Origin: Xanthoparmelia taractica
Taxonomy: Eukaryota; Ascomycota; Lecanoromycetes; Lecanorales; Parmeliaceae
Assembly: GCA_033085395.1 (NCBI GenBank)
Contig: MU853180.1
Coordinates: 367,281 to 431,280 of the forward strand
Reading direction: 5' to 3'
DNA length: 64,000 bases
Made by a program: the position numbers and the translations under genes. Numbering within the stretch: the stretch's first letter is position 1; every line of letters starts with the position of its first letter. Of this stretch, positions 45,015 through 57,178 are shown piece after piece. The notes below the pieces were generated by a model, which was not told the DNA's origin, did no database searches, and saw nothing but the letters and a program-made list of their open reading frames with translations.

Positions 45015-48000
45015 ATGGCAGACCAGCGACGCCTAAAATCGCGGAAGGCGAGGGCGGATGCCTCTGTGATGGGCACGAACAACAGTTCGATCGTCTCCAA
45101 GAGGAGTGTGGAACGCTTGTACTACCAAGAACCACATTTTTACCGCTACTTTGTCAAGAAGCCTCAGAGGAGATCACCTCTAATCAATCGTGGGTACTGG
45201 CTTCGTATGCATGCCATTGAAAAGGTCACAGAATGTTTCCTTGACGAGCCTTCGAAAAAGAAGAAGATAGTTTTGAATCTTGGATGCGGGTAGTAAGCAG
45301 GAAGCTACAACGGTCGAACCTATGTGACAGACTGATTACTAAATAGTGATCCTATACCCTTCCAGTGGCTGTCGAAGCATCCAGCAAGGTGTCACGATGT
45401 TACATTCGTGGATGTGGATTACCCGGACTTGATGGAGAAGAAGTGCGATATCATCTCCAATACATCCCAACTCCGAGACTTGCTCGGTCCCTATGATCGA
45501 CCTTTGAATCCCCGTGGTCTGACCTTGCGGAGTGAACATTACTTGGCTATTGGATGTGACCTCGCGAATGTTGCTAGGCTTGATATGCTCCTCGCAAGCG
45601 AGGCCCAAATGTCAAATTGTCTGGTGCTTTGCACCGCTGAAGTTTCTATCACATACATGGATACTAATGCAGCGGATGCTCTCATTCGATGGGCGGCTCG
45701 TCATGATGACAGTACGTGAAGAGATAAATCTGCGGGTCATTAAGAATTCGTCGTTGATGTACCGCAGTACGTTTCTGTCTATTGGAGCAGTTCTTGCCTG
45801 ATGGTGCAGACCATCCGTTTGCACAAAAGATGATCCATCATTTCGATAATCTTCAGACCCCATTACGATCTATTCATCGGTATCCTCATCTGATAGACCA
45901 AGAAGTGCGTTTCCATGATTCGCGATGGTCCTCGGTAAGTACAAGGAGCCTGTGGAATTTGTGGAGCGACGATCTGTTTGTGTCACCGGATAGAAGGCTG
46001 GCCCTGAACGAGGTAGAGCCTTTCGACGAATGGGAGGAATTCGTCCTCTTCGCATCTCACTATTTCCTTCTCTTAGCCGCAAATACGTCGTCTTCGACCG
46101 GATTTAGTCAGCCAATCCTAGGGCATCTGCAGGACCCAAGTTACCGCACGTTTGCAGCTCTATCGGCTGAAGTACCCCTGAGGCTAAATTGCCAAGCCTT
46201 TCCGAGCTCTCACAGAAGGAGGTTCGGGGCTCTGGCTTTACTGTCACAGACCACGTTTGGATATCATGGCGGTCTCGGGGTCCAGTCTCGGGCCAGTAAA
46301 ACGGATGTTTACATGCTACCTGGAGCGAACCCTCCGGATTCGGTCAGCCTTGCCACACTCGAGGAGAAACGCGGTCAGTTAGAAAGTATCGAGCCTCGGA
46401 TGTGCCATACGATCACGCCTGATCATCTTGGCTTTCTCGTTGCAGGTGGAAGAGCGTCCCCCAACCATGCTTTGCAAGACTGTTGGTTATCTAGCAAGAA
46501 TAATTGGCAGCGAGTAGAAGACCTTCCAAGTCCCCTGTTCAGACATTGTGCTACTACAGTTGCGCTGGAGAACCCAACTCCTCCCACAGACAATGCCATA
46601 TTGATATACGGGGGTAAAACCGGATCTGGCCATGTTTCTAACCAATGGCTACTATGGCGCAAAGGCTTTGGGTGGATTACAATTCCGGTCACGGGCGACG
46701 AGTTGAAGCCTAGATTCGGTGCCGTCATGCAAGAGACTGGCTTCAGGAGTGGCATACTGCTCGGCGGCATGTCCAATGACGGCAGGATTATTTCAGAGGC
46801 TTACGAATGGAGTATATCTGGTGACACATTGACTCTCAGCATATCGTTGAGCCGTATAACATTTTCACGGCCTGATATCTATCCCATCATAGGGAGACTG
46901 GGTGCATGCCTAATAAAGTCGAGGTTTGGGACCTTGTTGGTGGGTGGTGTGTCTTCGTTTCTAATTCCCCGGGGCGTTGAGGTTATCAGGCTCTTCCAGG
47001 AGAACACCAATGATGACCAAAAGAACATCTGGAATTGCGCCTCAGTTGACATCCGTACCAATGACCAACGGCCCTTATTTGTTGGCCACAACGCCTTTGC
47101 ATCTTCAGATAATGTCGCAATTCTCGGAGGCGGCGCCGTTTGTTTTTCGTTTGGGACTTTTTGGAATGAAACCATACTCACCATGTCGAATTGTGACCTA
47201 GCGCCGAAACCTTTCCTCGAAGTGCATTCACAGGAGCCTAGTCGGTTCCCAGGGAGGAAATTCACTGTTGATATTTTTAAACCATCACACTTGGGAGGGA
47301 CCATCCTGCGTGAGAAACAGCTTAAATCACCCCAAGATTTCCTCCAGATTTTGAACGATGGCCGGCCTATTATTATGAGAAACATGGCTATAGGCTCATG
47401 TACAACGGACTGGACACCACAATATCTCATAGAGAAGATTGGCGGAGACAGAGTTATCATAGTCCACGAGGCCTCTGACGAATCATTTTTGAACTTCCAG
47501 CGCAAGAACTTCAAATACGTCAAAAAGCCGTTTAAGGATTTTGTTGATGAGATTTCCCGAGGCTCCCCCCAATATCTACGATCCCTTTCATCTGAGAACC
47601 CGGCCGGAAAACCTGCCGATATATCTGTTGACTTCCCTGAGCTTGCTTCTAGCTTCACGCTGCCGCCGCAATTAAACATCGTAGAACGAAAGATGCATAG
47701 CTCTGTTCTCCGAATGTCAGGTCCTGTTACAATGTGGCTTCACTACGACGTCATGGCGAATGTCCTCTGTCAAATCCATGGTACCAAGAGACTACTTCTC
47801 TATCCCCCGTCTGACGTGTCGCTCTTTGCCATTCCTCCTGGCACCTCGAGCTCTTCGATAAATTGCTTTGACACAGGACCACATAGGCATCCGTCACTTA
47901 CTTTGGCACATCCCCAAGAAGCGGTGCTTCAACCCGGCGACGTACTATTTATACCCCCACTGTGGTTGCACACTGCCTCTCCCATCGATGATTTTAGCAT

Positions 48001-48214
48001 TTCTGTCAATTATTTTTTTCGCAACCTCGATGCTGGCTATGCTCCTGGAAGGGATACTTATGGCAACCGTGATCTACAAGCATACGAGAAGGGGAGAAGA
48101 GACATCGAGAAGATCTTGGGGTCTTTCCATAACCTGCCCACAGACATGGCTAAGTTCTATCTTGAGCGCCTGGCTGACGAGTTGAAAGAAAAGGCACAAA
48201 GATATGGCTCATGA
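45015..48214 (+). CDS. ppm2: tRNA wybutosine-synthesising protein 4 (Ppm2/Tyw4): LCM, Kelch and JmjC domains
   Basis: Exons 45015-45292, 45347-45711 and 45768-48214 give 1029 residues. Domain order is: a leucine-carboxymethyltransferase-like domain in the first about 320 residues (NLGCGYDP SAM site, VDVDYPDL acidic segment, LLEQFLPDG); a Kelch-type propeller from about 330 to 650 ([29 protein letters not shown]); and a JmjC-like domain from about 690 with the iron-type HxD (His873, Asp875) and a later His (His949). This is the Ppm2/Tyw4 architecture that completes wybutosine at position 37 of tRNA-Phe by carboxymethylation and methoxycarbonylation. It is full length. It is a paralogue of Ppm1, which methylates the PP2A C-terminus, while the PP2A gene lies nearby. 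Confidence 0.95.
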
Positions 48215-49380
48215 ACAGGACACTCACCATATCATTAGATGAGCAAATTCTGAAGTGCTGCCCAGGGCGTTGGGGCTATCTTGCCTGCAGCCAAGTCCGA
48301 CCAACGCCTAATCTTTGAGCCTAAATCGGTCGATGCAAGCCTCGTCAAAACTTGGTTGGCCATGGTTCAGAGGATCAGCCTTGCTTAGTGTGTAGCATGC
48401 GTCAAACGGGCAGGGGATTGGGACCATTCACCGTTTGCATCAAGTCCCAGCGCAGTCCCAGCGCAGCAGTGCACGATGCCGATTACATTTGCTTTCCAAA
48501 AAAAATGTCCCGCTGCTGTCGTGAGACGAGATGACACACCCAACCGAGAGAGCCTTGTGCCTTGTTTAAATTTTCTACTCTCATTCAGGTACTACGGAGT
48601 GACATTAGTGTGTCACTTTACTGTGTACTTCATTGATGATATCTCCAAGTCATCATTTACTTACCTTTGATTGATCTTGCGCTGATGGATCCTAGAGATC
48701 ATCCAAAGCACATACGCACCAGCACGCACGGTGGCAGGGAGCGAGCCAGGGATACCTTAAGGATGAGCTTACACTAGGCCACGGGAGCTAAGGATGACCC
48801 CGCCAGCCCCACTTTTTCCATATCGCGGACCTGCTCGTTTGTTGTCAACTTTTTTATGATACCATATCCATCTCAGTTGTTTCCTTCCACATCTTCTCAA
48901 TCAATTGTCTCATTGCTGTTGGCTCTGACTTTTCCATATTCATTGATATCCTGGCGTCTGAATTTCTCTTCTCATGTTAGCTTCTGTAACACTCATTCAG
49001 TCCTGCTAGCCTTCCACTCACACTGCCTATTTCTCAAGGTTGATAGGTACGACAAGTATCCTCCATTCGAACATGCGCTGGAGTGCACACTTGTATATGT
49101 CTTATAAATATTGAGTCCATCTGACACTAAAGTCCAGGGACTTCCTTTTGAGCTTGTTATCATAACATACTTTACCTTCAGTATTCCACGGACCACGGCG
49201 CCCACCTACTACAGTGTAATATTGTATCCATGCTGTTACAGGGGCGAACACTATCGGATTCAGACTTGTCATCTCTAGAGCCTTGCAGCGTTCAACAACC
49301 TTCATAAGCAAGGAGAATTGCTCTAGGTCGCGACTGTCCCACAGGGCTTACAAAACCTCTTAACGGACTTCTCGTGACCT
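48215..49380. other. Intergenic region upstream of pps1
   Basis: 1.17 kb without a convincing gene. The right half is T/C-rich on the + strand (48830-49060), as expected for the promoter and leader of the Pps1 gene. Confidence 0.45.
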
Positions 49381-51633
49381 ATGAGAGCAAAGGATAGGAT
49401 GTCTCGACTAGTCATCCACCAGCCGACGTCGAGAGCTTCTTTGACCCCTCCTCCCGAGACATCGACACTAAGCCTTGACACATCTCGACCTGGCTCTGCT
49501 CCAATACCTAACAAACACCTCCCTTATTGTCCTACCGGTCCATCCCCCGGAAAATCGCAACTAGTTTCACCCCCTGCTTCTCCACCAACCAAAGACTCAG
49601 GTCTCCAGACTTTCTCTCTGCTTCATCCCGCAGACACTTATCCTCAGATCATCAATAACCCTCCAGTCTTTTCTATTGATGCCTTCACTTTAGCCGCAGC
49701 GATCAACCAGCAAGCAGCGCAGCCTTTTCCTGATCCAAAACTTGCCTTTCCGTGGCTTCACGGCTTGCATGCCGAAAACCAGGTCCAGCTGGCCTTTTTC
49801 ATTGCCCGTCGCAAAGCTCTAAGGAAGACACCACAATGCTTCCGAGGCATCACAGTTGTCAAAGTCGGAGGCGATCTCACAAAGGCAAGACTGAAAGGTG
49901 CGGTTAGTGCGGACGAGTTGTTGGACCTCAAGAACGGAAAAGATGCTAGCTTTCTTGAGGTCGACCCGAAGGATGGCTTCTCGGTCCGGAACTTTCAAAT
50001 ACAAGCAGCAAAGATGGCTACTGTGTCAGACATCGTGGTATACGCAGACACTGATACCAAACCAGAGGAGATGTACGATCTGGCGAAAAAGTTCGCGACA
50101 GCCCAACAAACATGGCAAGTGTGGAATGGACATGGAGATGAGCATGTGCCAATTTTCAATACTTTCATAATGTCTAGTAAGTCTCAATCCATCGTCGTTT
50201 GCAAAGAATTCCTCTGACACCTTTAGCAGGCTCATTCGAAGAAGTGGAACAAAATTATCCGGACATGGTGGCCGTGGATTCCCAGGGACATGCTACAGGT
50301 AACGTGATGGATTTTTGTGAGTATAGGAACGGACGTATTTAATCATGATCTGACAAATGCTAGTTCACTGGGAGCGGCAAGAGATGTGCAACATGTCGAA
50401 AGCTTCAGAAATTGCCAGAAATGTATGGCTAGGCCCAACACCAGACTCGTTGCTCTGCCCTTTTTCAGAAAATGATGATGAACCTGCGTTTGACATATTG
50501 ATTGAAGCCAATGATCTGGCACAGCCTCCAGATTCACATACGTTGAGGCGCATCGGGGAGCTGAGCTACTCAGCACCACAACATCTTGAATATCCATCGT
50601 CCGGGAGTATCATGCCTCAAGCGCATACCAAGAAATTGTCTGACCCGCTGAAGACCATGTGCCAATGGATATACAAGCTCGCGAACCCGAACAACACGCC
50701 GGATGGCAGCGAAGATGAGGAGAATGACTCAGACGGGGACATTCCAATGAAGCCGCTGTTCCCTCAATCTCGCAAGATTCTCATACATTGCACAGATGGT
50801 TACACTGAAAGCTCGCTTCTTGGTCTCGCATACTTTATGTATGCCGAACAAGTGGCTGTGCACGAAGCTTGGTTGCGTCTTCATTGCGAGAAGAAGCGCA
50901 ACTTCTTCGCCTATCCATCCGATGTTGCTCTGTTGGCTTCGCTGCAACCTCGGCTGGTTCCGACACTGTCTTTGACCTCAGATCGCTCTCGAGCGGCAAC
51001 GCAGGAGCCCGCATGGATTTCACGCATTGATGGAAGCTTACCAAGTCGCATCCTGCCTTACATGTACCTCGGAAACCTGGGGCATGCCAATAATCCAGAT
51101 TTGTTGAAGGAGATGGGTATCAAAAGGATACTGAGCGTTGGAGAGCCTGCAAATTGGACGAAAGCCCAGATCGAAAGTTGGGGACAGAACAACTTGCTCT
51201 TCATCGATAGGGTACAAGACAATGGTGTTGATCCTTTAATGAAGGACTTTGAGCGGTGTCTGGCCTTCATTGGTGAGAAGGCCCCTATTCCCTATACCGG
51301 TGAAGCGCAGCTGACGGGGCCTAAACAGCGAAAGGCAAGAATGATGGCACAGCGACGCTTGTGCATTGCCGCGTTGGCGTTTCTCGCTCAGCGACGATAT
51401 GTATAGCCGAGGTCATGGCGTCACATGGACTTTCATTCCCACGGGCATACTGCTACGTACGTGCACGGCGGCTGAATGTGATCATCCAGCCACACCTGCG
51501 GTTCGCTTATGAGCTGCTGAAATGGGATGAGCTGTGCCAGCAGAGAAGAGGCGGGCCAATCCGAAGAGAACTGGAATGGGCGACGATTGCGAGAGAGATT
51601 GCAGCGATGAACAAGCCATATTCTTCGAGGTGA
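49381..51633 (+). CDS. pps1: Dual-specificity protein phosphatase Pps1
   Basis: Exons 49381-50176, 50227-50298, 50364-51272 and 51353-51633 give 685 residues. The start is at 49381, though an in-frame ATG six codons later is possible. The active-site loop HCRVGVSRS holds the catalytic Cys598 and the invariant Arg, followed by ATICIAEVMA. The general acid region is the preceding FIDRVQDNGVD. The N-terminal half, with QIINNPPVFSID and WLHGLHAENQVQ, is characteristic of the Pps1 family rather than of small DSPs. A partly degenerate phosphatase-like segment (KILIHCTDGYTESSLLG) lies in the middle and has the signature-like HCTDGYTES without Arg. Yeast Pps1 dephosphorylates both pTyr and pSer/Thr and affects DNA synthesis timing. 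The family call is good. Confidence 0.9.
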
Positions 51634-52491
51634 TTGAAACTCGGGGCAGGGAGCGGGGAGCATATGGGTATGGGCGTAGTGGGGTGTGAAAGGGTTGGGC
51701 AATGACATCTTCCATGGATGATTGTATGAACATGAGCATGAATATCACGACATATCACGATAGGTAGGTGAAGTGTATTTTGGAAGGGAGCATGGGAATG
51801 ATATATAGCATGGGGGAATTTGCTTAAGGCTGCTTCTCACACGTGACGTCGAGACCGATTAGAATTTTTTATTTTATTTTATTTTTATTTTTTTATTTTT
51901 TGAATTTACTGTTGGACTTGAGAAGACTGACCCATTCAAGGGCTTCGAGCCCTGAGACTAACCAGTGCGCGGCAAATCTTAATGTCTTGAAGCAAGCGTA
52001 AAGGGACTTGGTACTCATGATAAGGTACTGGGGTACTTATTTACATAAAAGTTATGTATATTAATGTAGAAGCATAATTACGAGATGCGGCTCTTCGGGG
52101 AATCTGCCGATGAAAAATGTGTGGCACAAGATGAGTTGCATTAGCCTCCGTTCGGGTAAAAAAGCTTAGATGGTGATGGAGCTTCAATTCTTTCCTTTGT
52201 AAATCCAGTCATCAGCCAAAGTCCGCAAAAGTGTTGCAATAAATAATTCAAAGCAGATGCCAAGAAAGCCTTCCTGCCTCTTTCTTTATTTCAACACCTT
52301 GGTATGACGCTAATTCATCCCCGCCGATTGGCCGGAAATACAAAACACAAAGGCTTTGTTTTCACTCTCACTACCTTACTACCTTCCTCATCATCCATCA
52401 TCCACATCAACCACACTTGATATGCCGCACCTCCTACATTGATTGCAACTTCCTCATCCAGAGACCATAACGTCACGTGCCCCCCGCCGTC
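51634..52491. promoter_or_regulatory. Intergenic region upstream of the Ulp1-type protease
   Basis: 858 bp. A T-rich tract at about 51867-51903 follows the Pps1 3' flank. The 52300-52470 segment is pyrimidine-rich with CATC-type repeats and likely forms the leader of the protease gene. Confidence 0.45.
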
Positions 52492-55400
52492 ATGGACAAC
52501 AGCCCAGGCAGCGATGGCATGGACTGGGAAGAGGACTCTTCACTCCACATCATTCAACCAGCCTCGAGCCCATGGCGCAAAAGATCCTACGACACTTACA
52601 ATGATACCAACGAGCCATATTACGTCGAGGACGCTTATTCAGCTAATCAAGTTACCGACACACTTCGCAATCTCCCCGAAGTGGTGGCACCTTTCGTAGA
52701 CCCTGAGGGGCGGCCAGCTCAATACGTTCAAGGTCCTGACGGCCTCCCCCTCCTCCAAGCAATCATCCAGCCGAAACCACGACAACCCATTGGTTACTAC
52801 CTTCCAGAGTGGCTCAAGTGGATCATCTACGGCACCGCGATACTCGTCTTCACCACCGTACAGCTAGCGGGCGATGCTTCCCAACACTCTGGCACCGTTG
52901 CTGTTCGCGTTGGCAATTCTGCCAAGCGTCGCCTTGTCGAAGTCACAAGGAAGGTGTTTGCCCCTACTCCATCTCCCCGACCACGTCGCCACGGTCATCG
53001 CCCATCTCACATCATCCGCCGCGTCTCTCCTACATCACCAGGAGGCCGTACGCACATACCGGTCACTCCACCAAGAGCAAGACCAAGGGCTACACTCAGT
53101 GAAGCAGCTGTAGCCGACTATGATTGCGTTGTTGACTATATGTCGAGCAATATTCAACATGTGAGGTCTGGTGCTTTTGTCACCTCAGCTAAAGATGATC
53201 ACCCTATGTCCGGTATCACATATCACCCATCTTTCGAGCCCCTGATGTCCGGTGCACTTCAAGACATAGAGATGGGTGAAGATGCCCAGTTGAGTGTTAC
53301 CACCTCGCCTTTCTCACCATATCATATCCCTGGTAATTTTCCAGATACGCCAGCACTACCCAGGCTTTCTTCAACTGAATCGCCCACATCGGAACTGCAA
53401 GCTAGCGATGATTTGGCCATACCTCAAGAAATAGACACCAAGGGTTTGGCTACACCAGACGAGCAAGCTGTTGATGAGGTTGGTACACCACACAGCGAAC
53501 CTTCCGACGAGCCTTCTGTACCAGACGTGCGACCTCCCATTACATTCCCATTGCAGCAAATCGATAGCCGGCCAAGAAACTACAAAGGCGAGCTTCTCGA
53601 CGATTGGCAAATCAAAATTTGCAAACAATTCCAGGCTATCCATCCGCCTCCCAAAGAAATCCGACAGCAAGCCGTCAGCGTTCCTGAGCAGCCACAGGGA
53701 CCGAAATCCAGTGGATTGATCGAGTCACACCGATCTCCATTGGCTAAAGGATCCCCTACAACTCAACATCAGCAACACGTTACGATTACCACCGGAATGA
53801 TCGACTCACGTTGGTCTCCTAAGGTTAGCGTATCAGACGCAAGAGCAGCTGATGGAACTCTTCACCAGCCTCACGGCATGACCTCCATGGGATTGAACGA
53901 TTCACACCGATCTCCTTTGGACTTACACAGAGCTACAACTGAAGTTCTTCATTACCCTCATAATCAGACTTCCATTGGATTGAACGATTTACACCGATCT
54001 CCTTTGGACCTGGATAGAGCTACCACCGAAGATCTTCACCAGCCGATTGCGCCAACCTCTATTGGATCGAACGATTTACATCGATCTCCTTTAGCGGATG
54101 CGCCACCCACCATTGCAGGCGTTATACCGAACGACTCTCACAACACAACTGCTGATACAATACACGAGCTGCCTAGCACGGCCAGCATTGGATCGATCGA
54201 CTCGCCTCGATCTCCTTTGGCTGACGTATCTACCAACCAGCTACAGCCTGGAACAAGCCCAACTATAGCAACCGATTCGCAAGGAGCTCTTTTGGCCGCA
54301 TCATTTACGGGGCCAGCAGTTGGTCCCTTGTCTGACGCAAACGGGGCTGGTCCCGAAATTTCAGACCACAAGGGAAGCACGACAACCATACCTTTGAGGA
54401 GCCCTCTAACAAACCCCTCGGTCATGATAACGCCGGCGCCTGCAAAATTACCATCGAAATGGTCTTTTCGGTCACTCTATGCCCGTGTTCAAGGCAAGCC
54501 GAAGAAGAGATCGCCTTTGTGCGAACGTATCAACAACTGTAATGTTCATAAGCTACCTCCCAAGACTCCCAAAAGAGTCACTTGGCCAGAAAACGGACCT
54601 GTTACAGGTACCAAACGTTTTATGAAGCATAGGGCCATATTGCATCCCAGCCCTACTTCTTCCCGCGAGGACAGTAGTATCTTGAGCAGCGTGCCCAGCG
54701 ACTTTTCGCCTCAGCCCAGCCCTACGATGGAGGAAGAGGAAGAAGAAGAGGAAGACGAAGCAGCATTGAACCCACCATATCAATCATACCCACCATTAAC
54801 CAGCGGTGGTGATCGGACCATGAGCCCGATCCCATCCAGTGAGGGCAACGTGCTCGATTTTGAGTCAACAATCGAGCACACGAACGCAGTCCAAGAGCCC
54901 GGTGAGGAACAGGCTCTCAACTCTAGCTCGTCCAGCGAAAATGAGGCCAGCACTAATTCAGTCGAGACGCCTACGAAGACTACCGCCGCAGACCCGTCGA
55001 CGCCAGCTTCTCAGCTCTCCCCGAAGTTGGAGGAGTTGACAATATCTACCCGTCGCTCTTCGCTTCGTCGACGCGAGAAGGAGGATCAAGCCAAGAAGCT
55101 AAGGGAAACACTCGCGGCTGAAGAGCAGGCCCGCAAGGATAAGGAAGAAGCCGAAGCGAAGGCTCGCAAGGAAAAAGAAGAAGCCGAAGAGAAGGCCCGC
55201 AAGGATAAGGAAGAAGCTGAGGAAAGGGCACGGATCAAGGCAGAGGAGGAGGAGGAGCGGAAGAAGACTGGAGGGCGTCGCATCCCCATTGAGAGGGTGA
55301 TCGAATCACTCCCACCAGGATGGGACGAAAAGGTCCGGATCAACATGGCGAAGGGTATGAGGGAGCAACTTGCCATGACAAGCGTTGGAAATCCTCTGAC

Positions 55401-56070
55401 GCGCCGTGACTTCGGAATGGTACTTCCCCAGTCTGGTACTGGAGATGACCCAATCGGTTGGCTGAATGATGAAATAATCAGCGGGTACCTACAGGCAGTC
55501 GTCGACCATGGCCACCGGGCTATGGGGCACCCTCGCGGCGCAAAACCTCGGATGCATGCTTTTAGTCCGTTCTTTTATACGACTCTGAAAGAGCGCGGCT
55601 ATGACGCCGTCAAGAGGTGGTCAACACGTGCCAAGATTGGTGGTAGTGACTTGAAGAACGTCGAGTACGTGTTCATCCCGTGCAACCCGAGCAGGAGCCA
55701 TTGGACTTTAGTGGTTGTCTCGCCGGTCCGAAAGACGATTGAGGTCTTCGATTCTATGCACGGCGCCAGTTTGGACAAGGTCAACACCACCAAGTCGTGG
55801 CTGAGAGGGGAATTGGGCAGTTCGTACGTTGATTCGGAGTGGACTGTGGTGGAGGATCCAGTATATCCTGGCCGTGGAAAGGGACCGGTTCAGAATAATT
55901 CTTCCGATTGTGGGGTTTTTGCTGTAACGACGGCAAAGATGCTTGTGCTGGGTGTTGACCCGATGGCGGTCTCTGCGCAGGACATGCCCCTGCAACGCCG
56001 CCGTCTTGTTGCCGAACTGCTGAATGGCGGTTTCTCCGGGGAATTTGAACCCCGTGTTGTCTTTGAATAG
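52492..56070 (+). CDS. Ulp1/SENP-type (C48) cysteine protease with long N-terminal region
   Basis: Single exon, 1192 residues from the ATG at 52492 (a GTG-led extension to 52477 is ignored). The C-terminal about 205 residues form a complete C48 peptidase: WLNDEIISGYL start (about 990), His1070 in SHWTLVVV, Asp1087 in VFDSMHG, oxyanion Gln1134 and Cys1140 in SDCGVF. Such enzymes process or remove SUMO from targets. Ahead lies an acidic/basic helix of KEEAE repeats (about 867-927), an acidic run near 760, a set of RSPL-containing repeats (about 408-580), and a hydrophobic segment at about 107-127 able to span a membrane. Fungal Ulp1 anchors at the nuclear pore; a membrane-anchored variant here is my inference. 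Confidence 0.88.
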   Translation: MDNSPGSDGMDWEEDSSLHIIQPASSPWRKRSYDTYNDTNEPYYVEDAYSANQVTDTLRNLPEVVAPFVDPEGRPAQYVQGPDGLPLLQAIIQPKPRQPIGYYLPEWLKWIIYGTAILVFTTVQLAGDASQHSGTVAVRVGNSAKRRLVEVTRKVFAPTPSPRPRRHGHRPSHIIRRVSPTSPGGRTHIPVTPPRARPRATLSEAAVADYDCVVDYMSSNIQHVRSGAFVTSAKDDHPMSGITYHPSFEPLMSGALQDIEMGEDAQLSVTTSPFSPYHIPGNFPDTPALPRLSSTESPTSELQASDDLAIPQEIDTKGLATPDEQAVDEVGTPHSEPSDEPSVPDVRPPITFPLQQIDSRPRNYKGELLDDWQIKICKQFQAIHPPPKEIRQQAVSVPEQPQGPKSSGLIESHRSPLAKGSPTTQHQQHVTITTGMIDSRWSPKVSVSDARAADGTLHQPHGMTSMGLNDSHRSPLDLHRATTEVLHYPHNQTSIGLNDLHRSPLDLDRATTEDLHQPIAPTSIGSNDLHRSPLADAPPTIAGVIPNDSHNTTADTIHELPSTASIGSIDSPRSPLADVSTNQLQPGTSPTIATDSQGALLAASFTGPAVGPLSDANGAGPEISDHKGSTTTIPLRSPLTNPSVMITPAPAKLPSKWSFRSLYARVQGKPKKRSPLCERINNCNVHKLPPKTPKRVTWPENGPVTGTKRFMKHRAILHPSPTSSREDSSILSSVPSDFSPQPSPTMEEEEEEEEDEAALNPPYQSYPPLTSGGDRTMSPIPSSEGNVLDFESTIEHTNAVQEPGEEQALNSSSSSENEASTNSVETPTKTTAADPSTPASQLSPKLEELTISTRRSSLRRREKEDQAKKLRETLAAEEQARKDKEEAEAKARKEKEEAEEKARKDKEEAEERARIKAEEEEERKKTGGRRIPIERVIESLPPGWDEKVRINMAKGMREQLAMTSVGNPLTRRDFGMVLPQSGTGDDPIGWLNDEIISGYLQAVVDHGHRAMGHPRGAKPRMHAFSPFFYTTLKERGYDAVKRWSTRAKIGGSDLKNVEYVFIPCNPSRSHWTLVVVSPVRKTIEVFDSMHGASLDKVNTTKSWLRGELGSSYVDSEWTVVEDPVYPGRGKGPVQNNSSDCGVFAVTTAKMLVLGVDPMAVSAQDMPLQRRRLVAELLNGGFSGEFEPRVVFE
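53714..54230 (+). repeat. Intragenic RSPL repeat, partly with exact 87-bp period
   Basis: Six related units encode an (I/L)(I/N)(D/E)(S/L)xxxSP core. Copies start near 53714, 53795, 53891, 53978, 54065 and 54191; the middle three are spaced exactly 87 bp (29 codons). The repeat is in frame within the protease gene. Confidence 0.8.
55120..55250 (+). repeat. Degenerate tandem repeat encoding charged KEEAE heptads
   Basis: About 36-bp units encode ARKDKEEAEAK-like segments repeated three to four times in the protease gene, giving a single charged alpha-helix or coiled coil. Confidence 0.7.
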
Positions 56071-57178
56071 CGGGTTTTTCTGTGTGGGTGTTTGGCTTTT
56101 TCTTTTTTTTACAGTCATGATGTGATACCCCCGGGTAGAGTTTCGCTCCCCGGTTGACGGCCGACTCGTCTTTTCTCTTTTCGTATGATAGCAATGGAAA
56201 AAATGTTCAACCCATCATTTGTGTACTTTGGAAACCTTCCTGCCTTGAGGCCTTGAAAGTAGAACTATTCTTACTGAATCTGTTTGCTATCCTCTTGCCA
56301 TCCTTTCAAATCGTATCATGCCAGAGCAGTGATATGCGGATACCAAAAAGAGGTTCAAACCGATCTACTATCCAACAGCGCTACACCGACATTACCACAT
56401 TGAACAACTACTACCCTACACGCCATATCCTTTCCTCCTTCCTTCCCCCTCCACTCAACTTTCCCCTCCCTCCCTCTCCCTCCCTCACCCCCAACTTCCC
56501 ACACCTACAAAACCATCACATCCACGTCCACATCCCCACCTCTTACGCCGAAGATATTCGCTCGTTGGGAGATTCGAGTATTATATAGTACAACACAGCT
56601 CTTGACTTGTACACCTACGTTACTTACTGTAGCTGCTATTCTGCACCGGGCTGTGTGTATGTGTTGCATTCGTAACACCACACACACAGCAGCTGCGAAG
56701 CTCCAAATGATCGGGTCTGGGGATCCCCTGGGGGTTTGGGGCCGGGGAGGTGGAAGGACACTTGCACTTGCAATTCTCAAAGGGGATGGGGGGGGGGGAA
56801 ACAGACGGGTCTATGGCTGAAGTGAAGGAAGGGGCCGGAATAAGTAAGTGAGTAGCTATCTTTCTTGGTTTTGACCGGGTGAGATGCCGTACTTTCAATG
56901 GTGGCACGGATGGCCCATGGCCATGATGGCGTAGCGAACTCAAGAATTCCTGTCCCGCAATTCGCCTCGTTGTTAATGGGAGTGACCGAGCTGTGAGGAA
57001 TAATTCTTCTGATCTCTAATAAAGCGATAATTGAACAAGAATGGAGGTCGGCAGTCCAAAGTGCATCCTCAACGCCTTCGCTGGATAAAATGCAACCCGC
57101 ACTCCTAATCTGGATTTAAAACTATCCTCAGCCCAGCTGTGTATCAGAACCATCCCGCGAAACCCACTTCAGAAAAAA
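56071..57178. other. Convergent intergenic region
   Basis: 1.1 kb between the converging protease and GH72 genes. It has an 11-base G run at 56788-56798 and CA-type short repeats at 56652-56690. No gene is supported. Confidence 0.45.

Noticed and set aside
46879..47679. Long - strand open frame (266 codons) inside the Ppm2 gene
   Set aside because: It is antisense to clearly coding JmjC/Kelch sequence, has no family resemblance, and is explained by codon bias of the real gene.
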